Source: Candidatus Gastranaerophilales bacterium | GTDB taxonomy: Bacteria > Cyanobacteriota > Vampirovibrionia > Gastranaerophilales > Gastranaerophilaceae | Direction: 5' to 3' | Length of the DNA stretch: 64,000 nucleotides | Assembly (NCBI GenBank): GCA_944325785.1 | Contig: CALVBN010000007.1 | Span: 1 to 64,000, forward strand | Shown: positions 44,173 to 53,510 of the stretch, in pieces | Numbering within the stretch: the stretch's first letter is position 1 | Layout of the letters: each line of letters begins with the position of its first letter | Notes under the pieces: generated by a model | Databases searched by the model: none | What the model saw: only the letters and a program-made list of their open reading frames with translations | Told to the model about the DNA's origin: nothing | Program-made: the position numbers and the translations under genes

Positions 44173-44886
44173 ATGAAAAAAATTGGATTTACGTTGGCAG
44201 AGGTACTTATCACTTTAGGTATAATTGGCGTAGTTGCTGCGCTTACCGCGCCTGCTCTGGTGCAGAATGCAGGGACTGCTAAAATCGGACCGACATTATC
44301 TAAGGTTGTTTCAACGCTGGAAAACGCTAACGAACAAATGATGCATGATGAAGATGTTACTGATTTGAGTAAAATTGCTGAAACAGCAGATGAGTATTTT
44401 GAACTATTATCTAAATATATAAGCGGAAGTTCTTATATCCCAGAGAATAGTTATGACGATAACGTTGTAACATTCACCCCTGCACAAACTAATTGGAATA
44501 AACAAGCAAGTTCTATTACCTGGAGTAATTATAGAGAATTTAAATTCTCGGATGATATATCTTTACTAATATATAATAATAATATGAGTTCTGATACCGG
44601 CAAGGTTGGCTCCTATAAAGGCAGATTTAAAGCTATGTATATAGACATAAACGGAACCCAAAAAGGACCAAATGTTATGGGAAAAGACATTTTTTTCTTT
44701 GATATAGATAGAAGTGGTCAAATAGTTCCATGGGGCAGTAAAGCACAGGCTTATCGTTCTTGGGGTATAATTCCGGATTATAATACCAGTGATGCTACTA
44801 CTGCTTGTAATGAAGATGAGGTTGGAGATGGTACCGGTTGTGCGGGTTCTATTTTTGAAAACAACTTAAAAGTTATTTATCAATAA
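44173..44886 (+). CDS. Prepilin-like protein B
   Basis: A 237-residue member of the same family: MKKIG, then FTLAEVLITLGIIGVVAAL, a shared stem to about residue 65, a different middle (VVTFTPAQTNWNKQASSITW), and the common blocks DINGTQKGPNVMGKDIFFFD and CAGSIFENNLKVIYQ. It is divergently oriented from gene A, 385 bp apart. GGAGAGCAAG precedes the ATG. The terminator 44905-44935 follows. Likely assembled by a type IV pilus/type II-like machine encoded elsewhere. Confidence 0.85.
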   Translation: MKKIGFTLAEVLITLGIIGVVAALTAPALVQNAGTAKIGPTLSKVVSTLENANEQMMHDEDVTDLSKIAETADEYFELLSKYISGSSYIPENSYDDNVVTFTPAQTNWNKQASSITWSNYREFKFSDDISLLIYNNNMSSDTGKVGSYKGRFKAMYIDINGTQKGPNVMGKDIFFFDIDRSGQIVPWGSKAQAYRSWGIIPDYNTSDATTACNEDEVGDGTGCAGSIFENNLKVIYQ

Positions 44887-44904
44887 TTATTGAAAGTTAT
44901 ATCA

Positions 44905-44935
44905 AAACACGTGAGTATATACTCACGTGTTTTAT
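44905..44935. terminator. Terminator between prepilin B and thrB
   Basis: Perfect stem aaacacgtgagtat/atactcacgtgttt, T tail on the plus strand; it may also serve thrB. Confidence 0.85.
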
Positions 44936-44959
44936 TATTAAAATAATTATTACAATTAA

Positions 44960-45898
44960 TTATTCTAAAATTTCTGCCCCTTTAGGTTCAATTTTTAGTG
45001 TTTTGACATCAACTTTTATGCTTTGTCCTTCCCAAATTTCTCTTACAATAGATTTTATTTTATCTAAATCATATTTGTGTGAAATGATTAACATAGAAGG
45101 ACCGGCACCGGAAAGAACACATCCGAGCACTCCATCTTCATGACGAAACGCTTCCATTATTTCTTTCATTCCCGGGACAAGCTTTTCTCTGTATGGCTGG
45201 TGAAGTTTATCTTGTAATGCTGCTTTCATTAATTTTTCATCCTTTGTATTAACAGCTTGAATTAGCATTGCAAGATGCTTTGCGTTAAACACTGCATCTT
45301 GCATTGGAATATTTTGCGGTAAAACAGAGCGTGCAATGTTAGTGGAAAGCTCAAAGTCCGGTATACATACTGTGATATCCCATTCCTCAGGCCAATTAAG
45401 TTTTCGGTATATAATAGAACCATCATCCTCCTGTGAAGCAAGGACAAAACCTCCTAATATTGCAGGGGCAACATTATCAGGATGACCTTCTACTTCTGTT
45501 GCAATTGACAGGAGTGCAGTTTCATCTGCAGGAGAGCCGAGAAGCTTGTTTGCCGCAAGCAGTCCTCCTACCACGACAGCTGCAGAACTTCCTAGGCCTC
45601 TTGTTATGGGTATTTGTGATTGAATATTGATTTTTAATTCTGAAGGTTCTTGACCTATAGAGTTGTAAAGCATTTCGACAGCTTTATAAACAATATTGTT
45701 TTCATCACGCGGAATATCATCAAATCCCATTTCTTCAATAACTTCGTCTTCAGACATTAAGTTTATTTCTATTCCTGTACCGGGCAGGACTGTTTCTTCT
45801 ATCGTAATTGTATTATAAATAGGAAGCGCTAAGCCAAGACAATCAAATCCAGGACCTAAATTTGCCGACGTTGCAGGAACTCTTACGCTTACTTTCAT
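44960..45898 (-). CDS. thrB: Homoserine kinase
   Basis: A 312-residue GHMP kinase that phosphorylates homoserine for threonine synthesis. It begins VRVPATSANLGPGFDCLGLAL, has the ATP loop PITRGLGSSAAVVVGG and the C-terminal LSGAGPSMLIIS motif. The length is normal. GGAGAT precedes the ATG. Other threonine genes (hom, thrC) are not in the window. Confidence 0.95.
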   Translation of the reverse strand: MKVSVRVPATSANLGPGFDCLGLALPIYNTITIEETVLPGTGIEINLMSEDEVIEEMGFDDIPRDENNIVYKAVEMLYNSIGQEPSELKINIQSQIPITRGLGSSAAVVVGGLLAANKLLGSPADETALLSIATEVEGHPDNVAPAILGGFVLASQEDDGSIIYRKLNWPEEWDITVCIPDFELSTNIARSVLPQNIPMQDAVFNAKHLAMLIQAVNTKDEKLMKAALQDKLHQPYREKLVPGMKEIMEAFRHEDGVLGCVLSGAGPSMLIISHKYDLDKIKSIVREIWEGQSIKVDVKTLKIEPKGAEILE

Positions 45899-45973
45899 TT
45901 TGTTATCTCCTTACAAAGTATAAGGTGATTATACAATAAATAAAGGAAAAAAGAAAATAGGCGAAAAAGCTTT

Positions 45974-46654
45974 TTACCAGAAGGCTTTTGGCATCATACG
46001 CCTGTATAGCCATACTTCAATATCATCATATGTTAAACCAAATTCGGATGCTAATTTTTCATCAACGCCGATTGCACGAATGGGTATATCAAGTTTTTCA
46101 CTTGCTTTCTTAAGCTTGTTATATCCGTTGATAATATCCTGTTTAGTGGTTTCATCACCAAAGTGTGTATTAGAAATCAGTCCGCTAAATTTCTTCCATG
46201 GACGTTTTTCTACGCCTTCGGAAAAGCTGGCGTATTCTATTATATTATCAACTGTAGATGTTTCAAATTTTGCGGTATTAACAACAAGGTAAATCTCTAG
46301 CTGCTTTTCTTGTTCAATATTGTTCAAAATGTCAAGTATATCAAGCCCTCCTGCTCCATAGCCGGTATCTATTATTATATCTCCTTCATTAGATAAACAA
46401 TTTATTTGTGCCGGAGTTACATAACTGGCAGCTTCGCCAAGCCCAAAGTTATCAGGCTGGGTTATGACATTTATTCCGAGAGCTTTGAGTTCTCCTGCAA
46501 TCGGACGCAGGGTGTAGGCAGGCTCGACTGCATCAAGGTCTACAAGGGTTATAGGTTTGTTCAGCTGTGAGTATTGTCTTGCTCTGTTTAATGCTGTTTC
46601 TGATTTGCCGCTTGCATATGCTCCTGCGTATACTTCTACGATTCTTTCTTTCAT
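45974..46654 (-). CDS. P-loop ATPase of unknown role, 226 aa
   Basis: The N-terminal Walker A is GAYASGKSETALN; a Walker B-like IIIDTGYGAGG and the LVVNTAKFETSTVDN strand fit a SIMIBI/MinD-like nucleotide-binding fold. There is no DNA-binding or membrane segment. It sits between aroB and thrB on the same strand, about 70 bp from each, so it may be co-expressed with amino-acid genes. No specific family can be named. Confidence 0.7.
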   Translation of the reverse strand: MKERIVEVYAGAYASGKSETALNRARQYSQLNKPITLVDLDAVEPAYTLRPIAGELKALGINVITQPDNFGLGEAASYVTPAQINCLSNEGDIIIDTGYGAGGLDILDILNNIEQEKQLEIYLVVNTAKFETSTVDNIIEYASFSEGVEKRPWKKFSGLISNTHFGDETTKQDIINGYNKLKKASEKLDIPIRAIGVDEKLASEFGLTYDDIEVWLYRRMMPKAFW

Positions 46655-46721
46655 AGGTGCCTCTATCCGTTATAAGCTGACTGAATAAATATAACATACT
46701 TCCGGTTATACTGCATTAAGT

Positions 46722-47801
46722 TTAATTAATAATTGCAGCCGTTTCTTCAGGAGTGAGCTGGATTTCTATTACCTGCTTTTTATCGTTGGGAATAATGAAT
46801 GTTATTTTATCCTGGCTTGCTTTTTTATCTTTCTTCATAATTTCAATAAGTTTTTCAACAGGATACTTATGCTTTAAAGGAGTAAATCCGTATTTGCCCA
46901 GAAGCTCCATAGAAAGACGGTAATAAGAGTATGTAATATAGCCCTTGTCATATGCATACTGGATTATGAAAAACATTCCGTAAACCACGGCTTCACCGTG
47001 GGTGTATTTTTTGTATTTTGTAATCGTCTCCAGCGCATGCGCAAGAGTATGCCCAAAATTAAGGATTTTTCTAAGCCCGCCTTCTTTTTCATCTTGATTA
47101 ACAACCGCGATTTTTAGGTTAAGACAATACTCTATCATCCTAATAAGTGTGAGCGGTTCTCTCTGCATAATTTTTTCACACCCGAGAGTTAAAAATTCAA
47201 ACAAATAAAGCGGAGTTTTGTACTTACAGCTTGTTTCTATAAATGCATATTTAAGAACTTCACCGAGTCCGGATAGATACTGCCTTTTATCAAGTGTTTT
47301 CAAGAAATTGATGTTAATGAAAACTTTTTTAGGCTGATAAAAAGAACCTATAATATTTTTGGCTTCGTTTAAATCTATAGCGGTTTTACCGCCGACAGAA
47401 GAATCAACTGCAGAAAGCAGAGTTGTCGGTATTTGAATAAAATCAATACCTCTCATATAAGTAGAGGCGCAAAAACCTGCTAAATCTCCGACAACGCCTC
47501 CGCCGACAGCTATTATAACATCTTTACGCGTAAGCCCCAGTTCTATTGCGCGTTTCATTATCTTAAGATAGTTGTTAATATTTTTTTCTTTTTCGCCGTC
47601 TTTGAGAATAAAAATTTCATCCTCTGTAAAATTCAGCTCTTGAAAATAAAGGTCATACACTTTTTTTGATATCACAACAAGGCGTTTTTGACCGTGCGTA
47701 AGTTCATATATTTCTTGATTTAGTTTTGCAAAACTGTTATCAGAAATATCGATTGTGTATTCTTTGCCGTTATCAATTTGAACTTTAAGAGTCTGCCTCA
47801 T
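46722..47801 (-). CDS. aroB: 3-dehydroquinate synthase
   Basis: A 359-residue NAD- and metal-dependent enzyme turning DAHP into 3-dehydroquinate. Motifs: IAVGGGVVGDLAGFCASTYMRG, TTLLSAVDSSVGGKTAID, and the metal ligands in LKYAFIE, LNFGHTLAHALE and THGEAV. Its start overlaps the end of aroK by 17 bp, so the genes are translationally linked in the order aroC-aroK-aroB. Confidence 0.96.
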   Translation of the reverse strand: MRQTLKVQIDNGKEYTIDISDNSFAKLNQEIYELTHGQKRLVVISKKVYDLYFQELNFTEDEIFILKDGEKEKNINNYLKIMKRAIELGLTRKDVIIAVGGGVVGDLAGFCASTYMRGIDFIQIPTTLLSAVDSSVGGKTAIDLNEAKNIIGSFYQPKKVFININFLKTLDKRQYLSGLGEVLKYAFIETSCKYKTPLYLFEFLTLGCEKIMQREPLTLIRMIEYCLNLKIAVVNQDEKEGGLRKILNFGHTLAHALETITKYKKYTHGEAVVYGMFFIIQYAYDKGYITYSYYRLSMELLGKYGFTPLKHKYPVEKLIEIMKKDKKASQDKITFIIPNDKKQVIEIQLTPEETAAIIN

Positions 47802-48294
47802 TTATAATAAACCTTATAATTTCATCTTCGTTAAGCTTATCTGTATCAATTGTATAATGAGCCTTTTTGTAATTTTCTTCCCGTTTGATAAGCAGGTTTT
47901 CCAGTATCTGACGCGGATTTTCTTTTTGTAAAAGCGGTCTGTGAGTTTCTTTTATAATCCTATTATATAGTATATCAAGGTTTGTTTTTAAATAAAATAC
48001 TTTGCCAAAATTCAGCAGTACTGCTCTGTTTGCAGGATTTTCAAAAGACCCGCCTCCTGTAGATATAATTTTGCGGTTTCCGGCGCATACCATTTTAATA
48101 GTATCGTGTTCCAGCTGGCGGAAATAGGATTCTGAATACTTTTCAAATATTTCGCTAATCTTCATCCCTGCAGTTTTTTCAATCACGCTGTCTATATCAA
48201 TATGAATGTAATTTTCTAATCTTTCAGCCAAAACTGCTCCGAAGGTTGTTTTTCCGCTTGCGGGCATCCCTATGAGAATTATATTACACTCCAT
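47785..48294 (-). CDS. aroK: Shikimate kinase
   Basis: A 169-residue P-loop kinase: Walker A GMPASGKTTFG, the shikimate-binding IDIDSVIE, STGGGSFENP and the lid ETHRPLLQKENP. It phosphorylates shikimate for chorismate synthesis. The start overlaps the end of aroC by 11 bp and its end overlaps aroB by 17 bp, evidence for a tight operon. Confidence 0.95.
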   Translation of the reverse strand: MECNIILIGMPASGKTTFGAVLAERLENYIHIDIDSVIEKTAGMKISEIFEKYSESYFRQLEHDTIKMVCAGNRKIISTGGGSFENPANRAVLLNFGKVFYLKTNLDILYNRIIKETHRPLLQKENPRQILENLLIKREENYKKAHYTIDTDKLNEDEIIRFIINEADS

Positions 48295-49447
48295 AGTGTT
48301 CCTTCATCTCTACAAAATTATCTCCGCCGATTTTGGTTAAAAGTTCGTCCGCCAGAATTATTGCAACACGGGCTTCTGCAACCACTGCACAGGCAGGAAC
48401 GGCGCAGGTGTCTGAACGTTCAAAATGTGCGCTTGCCGGCTTTAAATCTTTAATATCAACAGTTGCAAGAGCTTTTCTCATTGTAGGAATTGCTTTCATT
48501 GTTCCTTTTATTACAAGAGTTTCGCCGTTTGTCATTCCGCCTTCCAGCCCTCCTGCATTGTTGGTCTGGCGGTAAACTGTTTTATTTTTTACAAAAATTT
48601 CGTCATGCATTTGAGAGCCTTTTAAAGAAGCTGCGTCGACTCCTGCGCCTATTTCAACGGCTTTTACTGCCGGAATACTCATTACAGCCTGTGCAAGACG
48701 CCCGTCTAAGCATCTGTCCCAGTGTACGTATGAACCGAGTCCAACAGGCAGGTTGCCGAAGATTACTTCAAATTTTCCCCCGAGCGTGTCTCCGGCTTGG
48801 CTTGCTTCGTCAATAGCGTTGCGCATTCTATCTGCTGTTAAATCGTCGGCACAGCGTACATCGGATTTTTCAGCCTTTTCCTTTATTAATGTATAAGTTT
48901 TAGGATAAAAATCTAATTTTACGTTTCCTATCTGAATAACGTGCGAAAATCCCATTATGCCGAATTCTTTAAGAATTTGTTTGGCTACAGAGCCCACTGC
49001 AACTTCTATTGCAGTTTTTCTTGCGCTTGAGCGTTCAAGCACATTCCTTAAGTCGGTAAAATTATATTTTATAGAACCTGCATAATCTGCATGTCCGGGG
49101 CGTACTGTTGTGAAAGCTTTTTCTTCAATCTTCTTTAATGTTTCCTGCGCAGGATATTCTTGATATTCCGTATTCATAACATCCTGCCAGTTTTCAAAAT
49201 CTTTATTTTTTATTTCAAGACAAATGGGCGCGCCTGTAGATTTACCGAACCTTACGCCGGATTTAATTTCTACGGTGTCTTTTTCAATCTTCATCCTTCC
49301 GCCTCTGCCGTAGCCGACCTGCCGTCTTGCAAGGTCTTCATTAATAACGGAAGCTTTTATTCTTATACCTGCAGGGATGCCTTCTATTATTGCATTAAGG
49401 CATTTGCCGTGGCTTTCGCCGGATGTTAAAAATCTAAATCTATTCAT
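48284..49447 (-). CDS. aroC: Chorismate synthase
   Basis: A 387-residue FMN enzyme making chorismate from EPSP. The start is RFLTSGESHGKCLNAIIEG, with GYGRGGRMKIEKD, RPGHADYAGSIKY, the RSSARKTA loop and GMTNGETLVIKG. ATG 49447 is chosen; TATAAT lies exactly six bases upstream and there is no Shine-Dalgarno, so the aro operon mRNA is probably leaderless. It is the first gene of aroC-aroK-aroB. Confidence 0.96.
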   Translation of the reverse strand: MNRFRFLTSGESHGKCLNAIIEGIPAGIRIKASVINEDLARRQVGYGRGGRMKIEKDTVEIKSGVRFGKSTGAPICLEIKNKDFENWQDVMNTEYQEYPAQETLKKIEEKAFTTVRPGHADYAGSIKYNFTDLRNVLERSSARKTAIEVAVGSVAKQILKEFGIMGFSHVIQIGNVKLDFYPKTYTLIKEKAEKSDVRCADDLTADRMRNAIDEASQAGDTLGGKFEVIFGNLPVGLGSYVHWDRCLDGRLAQAVMSIPAVKAVEIGAGVDAASLKGSQMHDEIFVKNKTVYRQTNNAGGLEGGMTNGETLVIKGTMKAIPTMRKALATVDIKDLKPASAHFERSDTCAVPACAVVAEARVAIILADELLTKIGGDNFVEMKEHYGV

Positions 49448-49466
49448 GCCAATATTATATAACAAA

Positions 49467-49485
49467 AAAGCGCCATCGGCGCTTT
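49467..49485 (-). terminator. Terminator of the ispG operon
   Basis: Stem aaagcgcc/ggcgcttt followed on the minus strand by a T run; it lies just upstream of the aroC promoter. Confidence 0.85.
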
Positions 49486-49491
49486 CTTTGT

Positions 49492-49815
49492 TTACAAATC
49501 TGTATAGTGAGGCGACATTTTTACATCGTGGTGGTATCTTTCCTCGCTGTCTGCTGCCGGATCCAAATATGAGTAACAGTTTTTCAAAAATCTTACGAAT
49601 TTGTTATTATTTTTTTCATACAAAGGCTCGCAAGGTTTTCCGGCGGCACGATTTTTCATAATCAATACCTCTTCTGCCTGTACTTCTGAATACCCGTTAT
49701 TGATAAGATATTCAGGATCTGTAGTTTGTTCTACTGTCATTTCTGCATTTACTTGGAAACATAAGGCTGTAAATAAAGCCAATACTAATAATAAATTTCT
49801 TCTCATAACACCCAT
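49492..49815 (-). CDS. Small secreted protein, 107 aa
   Basis: The N-terminus MRRNLLLVLALFTALCFQVNA is a clear signal peptide. The mature part is polar with Cys residues (GKPCEPLYEKN, FLKNCYSYLDP) and ends DVKMSPHYTDL. It starts 2 bp after the ispG stop and shares its terminator. No family is recognised; a periplasmic role is inferred. Confidence 0.7.
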   Translation of the reverse strand: MGVMRRNLLLVLALFTALCFQVNAEMTVEQTTDPEYLINNGYSEVQAEEVLIMKNRAAGKPCEPLYEKNNNKFVRFLKNCYSYLDPAADSEERYHHDVKMSPHYTDL

Positions 49816-49817
49816 TC

Positions 49818-50882
49818 TTATTTAACTGAACTATATGATTCCATTATAATATTTTCTAAAGAATTAATCAAGTCGGATTCCGGAACCCTTGCAATAATTT
49901 CTCCCTTTTTAAAGATATATCCTTCTTTTATGGCTCCTGCTATTCCGAAATCAGCATGCTTTGCCTCTCCCGGTCCATTCACCGGACAGCCCATTACGGC
50001 AATTGTTATAGGTAAATCAAGATTTTTAAACCGTTCTTCAACTTTTTTGGCAAGTCCGATTAAATCTATCTGGGTTCTTCCGCATGTCGGGCATGAAATA
50101 AAGTTAACGCCTTTTTTGCGCAGATTCAGAGCTTTTAAAATCCCAAATCCGGCATGGACTTCTTCAACCGGATTTTCTGTAAGAGAGACTCTTATGGTAT
50201 CGCCTATTCCTTCGCTCAGCAAGGTACCGAGTCCGATTGAAGATTTAATTAAACCGGACTTTAGTGTGCCGGCTTCCGTAACTCCCAGATGAAGCGGATA
50301 ATTGACCTTTTCGGCTATTAAGCGGTATGCTTCAATTGTGGTCGGCACATCAGAAGACTTGAGGGATATTTTTGTATTATAAAAATTTAAATCTTCAAGT
50401 ATTTCTATATGCCTCATTGCACTCAATACCATTTTTTCTGCAAGCGGAATATCCATATTGGCAAATTCTTTTTCCAAAGAACCTGCATTTATGCCTATTC
50501 TTATCGGAACATCATGGCTTTTAGCGGATTCTACAACCTTGATGGTATGCTCCCTTTTACCGATGTTGCCGGGGTTTATTCTCAATGCATGAATTCCGTT
50601 TTCTATACATGTCAGTGCTAATCTGTAATCAAAATGTATATCCGCAACCAGCGGAACAGGAGATTTTTTAACAATATCCTTAATTGCGGCTGCGGCGTCT
50701 TTGTTTAAAACTGCAAGACGCACGATTTCACACCCTGCAGAAGCAAGCTCGCCTATCTGGTCTAATGTCGCGTTAACATCACGCGTATCTGTATTGCACA
50801 TTGACTGCACTGATATCGGCGCATCACCGCCTATTTTTATATTTCCTATAGAAATTTGTTTAGATTTTCTTCTGTTTGGCAT
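49818..50882 (-). CDS. ispG: 4-hydroxy-3-methylbut-2-enyl diphosphate synthase
   Basis: A 354-residue iron-sulfur enzyme of the MEP isoprenoid pathway. The TIM-barrel part has PISVQSMCNTDTRDV and LVADIHFDYRLA; the C-terminal cluster is bound by Cys in SCPTCGRTQIDL and VMGCPVNGPGEA. The length is normal for the bacterial short form. No other MEP gene is in the window. Confidence 0.96.
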   Translation of the reverse strand: MPNRRKSKQISIGNIKIGGDAPISVQSMCNTDTRDVNATLDQIGELASAGCEIVRLAVLNKDAAAAIKDIVKKSPVPLVADIHFDYRLALTCIENGIHALRINPGNIGKREHTIKVVESAKSHDVPIRIGINAGSLEKEFANMDIPLAEKMVLSAMRHIEILEDLNFYNTKISLKSSDVPTTIEAYRLIAEKVNYPLHLGVTEAGTLKSGLIKSSIGLGTLLSEGIGDTIRVSLTENPVEEVHAGFGILKALNLRKKGVNFISCPTCGRTQIDLIGLAKKVEERFKNLDLPITIAVMGCPVNGPGEAKHADFGIAGAIKEGYIFKKGEIIARVPESDLINSLENIIMESYSSVK

Positions 50883-50905
50883 AAAATTATTGTAGCATGA
50901 AGATA

Positions 50906-51012
50906 GTGAATCGTGAATCGTGACTTGTGGTTATAAATTTCATCAATAGAACTTTGTTATCTTATATTATCTTTTATACCACGGCTCACGAGTCACGATT
51001 CACGACTCACAA
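50906..51012. repeat. 107-bp heptamer-armed palindromic element
   Basis: Left arm gtgaatc-gtgaatc-gtgactt-gtgg (50906-50929), right arm ctcacga-gtcacga-ttcacga-ctcacaa (50985-51012). The interior, ggttata...actttgtt..., resembles the inverted interior of the element at 38176-38283. Both are intergenic. Confidence 0.7.
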
Positions 51013-51030
51013 AACAGAAAGGAATCCGCA

Positions 51031-51774
51031 GTGAAAATCGCAGTAATCTCAGACATACACGGCAACATGGAAGCATTAGAAGCAGTAATGGAAGATATTA
51101 AAAAAAGAGAGTGCAATAAAATTTTTGTACTCGGGGATTATGCTATGGCAGGTCCGGAGCCGGCTGATACAGTGGAATATTTTATGAAAAGGAAATATAA
51201 TCTTGAATTCAAGATGATTCAAGGAAATACAGATTTGATGATAGCGGATTATTCTGAGGAACTTTATAATAATTTGAAAGAGAAAGCGCCTGTAATGGCA
51301 GAAGCTTTGAAGTGTGATGCTGAAACTTTAAATCCTGTTGAAAAAACTTTTTTGAAGGAACTGCCGATTCAATTGGAGGTTGAAGAAGGCGGGGTTAAAT
51401 TTTTGCTTGTACACGGCTCTCCAAGAAAAAATAATGAGGATATACTTCCTGATACGCCGATGGAAGAAGTTGAAAAAATGGTTGAAAATGTCAACGCTGA
51501 TGTAATTTTGTGCGGACATACGCATATTCCATGCGGTTTTCAAACATCAAAGAAAAAAACGGTTGTTAATGCCGGAAGCATCGGACGTCCGTTTACTCCG
51601 GAGCCAAAGTCATGCTATTTAACAGTTACGGTTGAAGATAAAAAATGTCTGTTTGAACATCATTTTGTTGAATATGACAAAGAACACGCTTCTGCAAAGC
51701 TTGCTAAACGTGAGTTTAAAGGCTCTGATAAACTTGCAGGAATGCTTCTTGACCCGAAAGTAAGACATTTTTAG
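51031..51774 (+). CDS. Metallophosphoesterase (YfcE/MJ0936-like)
   Basis: A 247-residue two-metal phosphatase. Motifs: AVISDIHGNMEAL, LGDYAMAGPEP, IQGNTDLM, LVHGSPRKNN and GHTHIPCGF with VNAGSIGRP. Relatives hydrolyse phosphodiesters. Start GTG 51031 with AAAGGAA upstream. The stop overlaps the convergent ade stop by 4 bp. Confidence 0.92.
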   Translation: MKIAVISDIHGNMEALEAVMEDIKKRECNKIFVLGDYAMAGPEPADTVEYFMKRKYNLEFKMIQGNTDLMIADYSEELYNNLKEKAPVMAEALKCDAETLNPVEKTFLKELPIQLEVEEGGVKFLLVHGSPRKNNEDILPDTPMEEVEKMVENVNADVILCGHTHIPCGFQTSKKKTVVNAGSIGRPFTPEPKSCYLTVTVEDKKCLFEHHFVEYDKEHASAKLAKREFKGSDKLAGMLLDPKVRHF

Positions 51775-53510
51775 AGCGTCTTTGCTTCAGAGTTCTCAAA
51801 AATATTGATAAAACCAAATTTGTTCGTATCAAAAACGCCCTTATCCGTAACTTTCAGCTCCGGAATTACAGGCAGTGAAAGGAAGCCCATTGTCATAAAC
51901 GGATCTTCTAATGTACATCCGATTGAATGAGAAGCCTTGTTCAGCTCTTCACTTTTTGATACGACAAAATCATAATCTTGGTCAGACATTAACCCTGCAA
52001 TCGGAAGCGGAAGCTGGGATATAATTTCGCCGTCTTTGACAACAACTTTTCCGCCCTGGCACTTAATCAGCGCGACTGCAGCTGTATACATATCATAATC
52101 GTTTGTTCCGATAACAATCATATTATGAGAATCGTGCGCTACGGTTGACGCTATAGCCCCGCATTTCAGATTAAATCCTTTTACAAAGCCTCTGCCTATG
52201 TTTCCTGTTGCGCGGTGTCTTTCAATTACGCAGATTTTAAGAGTGTCATTTTCAATATTGCTTACGGCGTTTCCGTCTTGAATTTTAACTTGAGAAATAA
52301 CAGACTTTGTAATCAGTTGACGCGGAATTACTTCCAGCGCACGGATTTCAGCCATGTCTGAACCGGTATTCGGGGCTTCTATTCTGAAGTCCTCCGGTGT
52401 AATCCATCTTACGTTTACAGAACCGCGCATTGATAAGTTTTCTATATTAGGAATCGGCACTGTCAGTTCGCCGTTTTGCGCAATAACTTCGCCGTTTTTG
52501 ATTACAACATCCGGCTTAAACGTTTTCAAATCCGGCAGGATAAGCATATCAGCTTTATAGCCAGGAGCAATGGCGCCGAGATTTTTCAGACCGAAGTATT
52601 CTGCCGTATTCAAACTTCCTATCTGAACGGCTTTAATTACATCAACGCCGGCTTCAACGGCTCTTCTTACCATGCCGTTAATATGTTCTTTTAAATCTTC
52701 CGGATGCCTGTCGTCGGTTACAAATATACACTTTCTTGTATTGCAGTTTTTAAGTACCGGAATCAGTGCATCTAAATCTTTCGCGGCGGTTCCCTCCCGA
52801 ACCATCACATACATGCCGAGGCGCAGTTTTTCAATGGCTTCTTGAGGAGTTGTACACTCGTGGTCTGATTTTACACCGCTTGCAATATAGGCACACAAGT
52901 CTTTGCCGTGAAGATAGGGCGCGTGTCCGTCTATGCATTTTCCGCTTTCTTTTGCCAGCTCAAGTTTTGAGATTACATTTTTATCAAGGTTTAAAACGCC
53001 GGGGAAATTCATCATCTCAGCTATTCCAAGAACCCAGGGCTTGTCAATAAGAAGCGATAAATCATAGCTGTTCAAATCAAAGCCGGAAGTTTCAAACGGA
53101 GTTGCCGGAACGCAGGAAGGAAGCATTGTGTAAACATCAAGCGGAAGGTTTTTCACAGCCTCGTGCATAAAACTTATTCCGTGGAGCCCGAGAACATTAG
53201 AGATTTCGTGCGGGTCAATAATAACCGTTGTTGTACCTGTCGGCAGAACAACTCTTGCAAATTCCTGCGGAAGCATCATAGCGCTTTCCAGATGAACGTG
53301 CCCGTCTATGAAAGAAGGGGTTACATAAGCTCCGTTCACATCAATTTCTTTTTTGCCGGAATAGTTTTCGCCGACTCCGGCTATAATGCCGTCAGAAATT
53401 GCGATATCGCCTTTATGAATTTCTTCTGACAAAACGTTTACTATATTGGCGTTTTTAATAACTAAATCAGCTTTTTCTAGCCCTCTTGCAACGTTAATTA
53501 TATTTGACAT
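51771..53510 (-). CDS. ade: Adenine deaminase
   Basis: A 579-residue amidohydrolase converting adenine to hypoxanthine. DGHVHLESAMM holds metal ligands; GHAPYLHGKDLCAYIASG, TDDRHPEDL and the C-terminal VAHDSHNMIVIGTND are typical of the Ade family. ATG 53510 (AAGGAT upstream) gives the family start. The gene overlaps the 3' end of the 194-aa gene by 13 bp, so the two are linked. Confidence 0.93.
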   Translation of the reverse strand: MSNIINVARGLEKADLVIKNANIVNVLSEEIHKGDIAISDGIIAGVGENYSGKKEIDVNGAYVTPSFIDGHVHLESAMMLPQEFARVVLPTGTTTVIIDPHEISNVLGLHGISFMHEAVKNLPLDVYTMLPSCVPATPFETSGFDLNSYDLSLLIDKPWVLGIAEMMNFPGVLNLDKNVISKLELAKESGKCIDGHAPYLHGKDLCAYIASGVKSDHECTTPQEAIEKLRLGMYVMVREGTAAKDLDALIPVLKNCNTRKCIFVTDDRHPEDLKEHINGMVRRAVEAGVDVIKAVQIGSLNTAEYFGLKNLGAIAPGYKADMLILPDLKTFKPDVVIKNGEVIAQNGELTVPIPNIENLSMRGSVNVRWITPEDFRIEAPNTGSDMAEIRALEVIPRQLITKSVISQVKIQDGNAVSNIENDTLKICVIERHRATGNIGRGFVKGFNLKCGAIASTVAHDSHNMIVIGTNDYDMYTAAVALIKCQGGKVVVKDGEIISQLPLPIAGLMSDQDYDFVVSKSEELNKASHSIGCTLEDPFMTMGFLSLPVIPELKVTDKGVFDTNKFGFINIFENSEAKTL

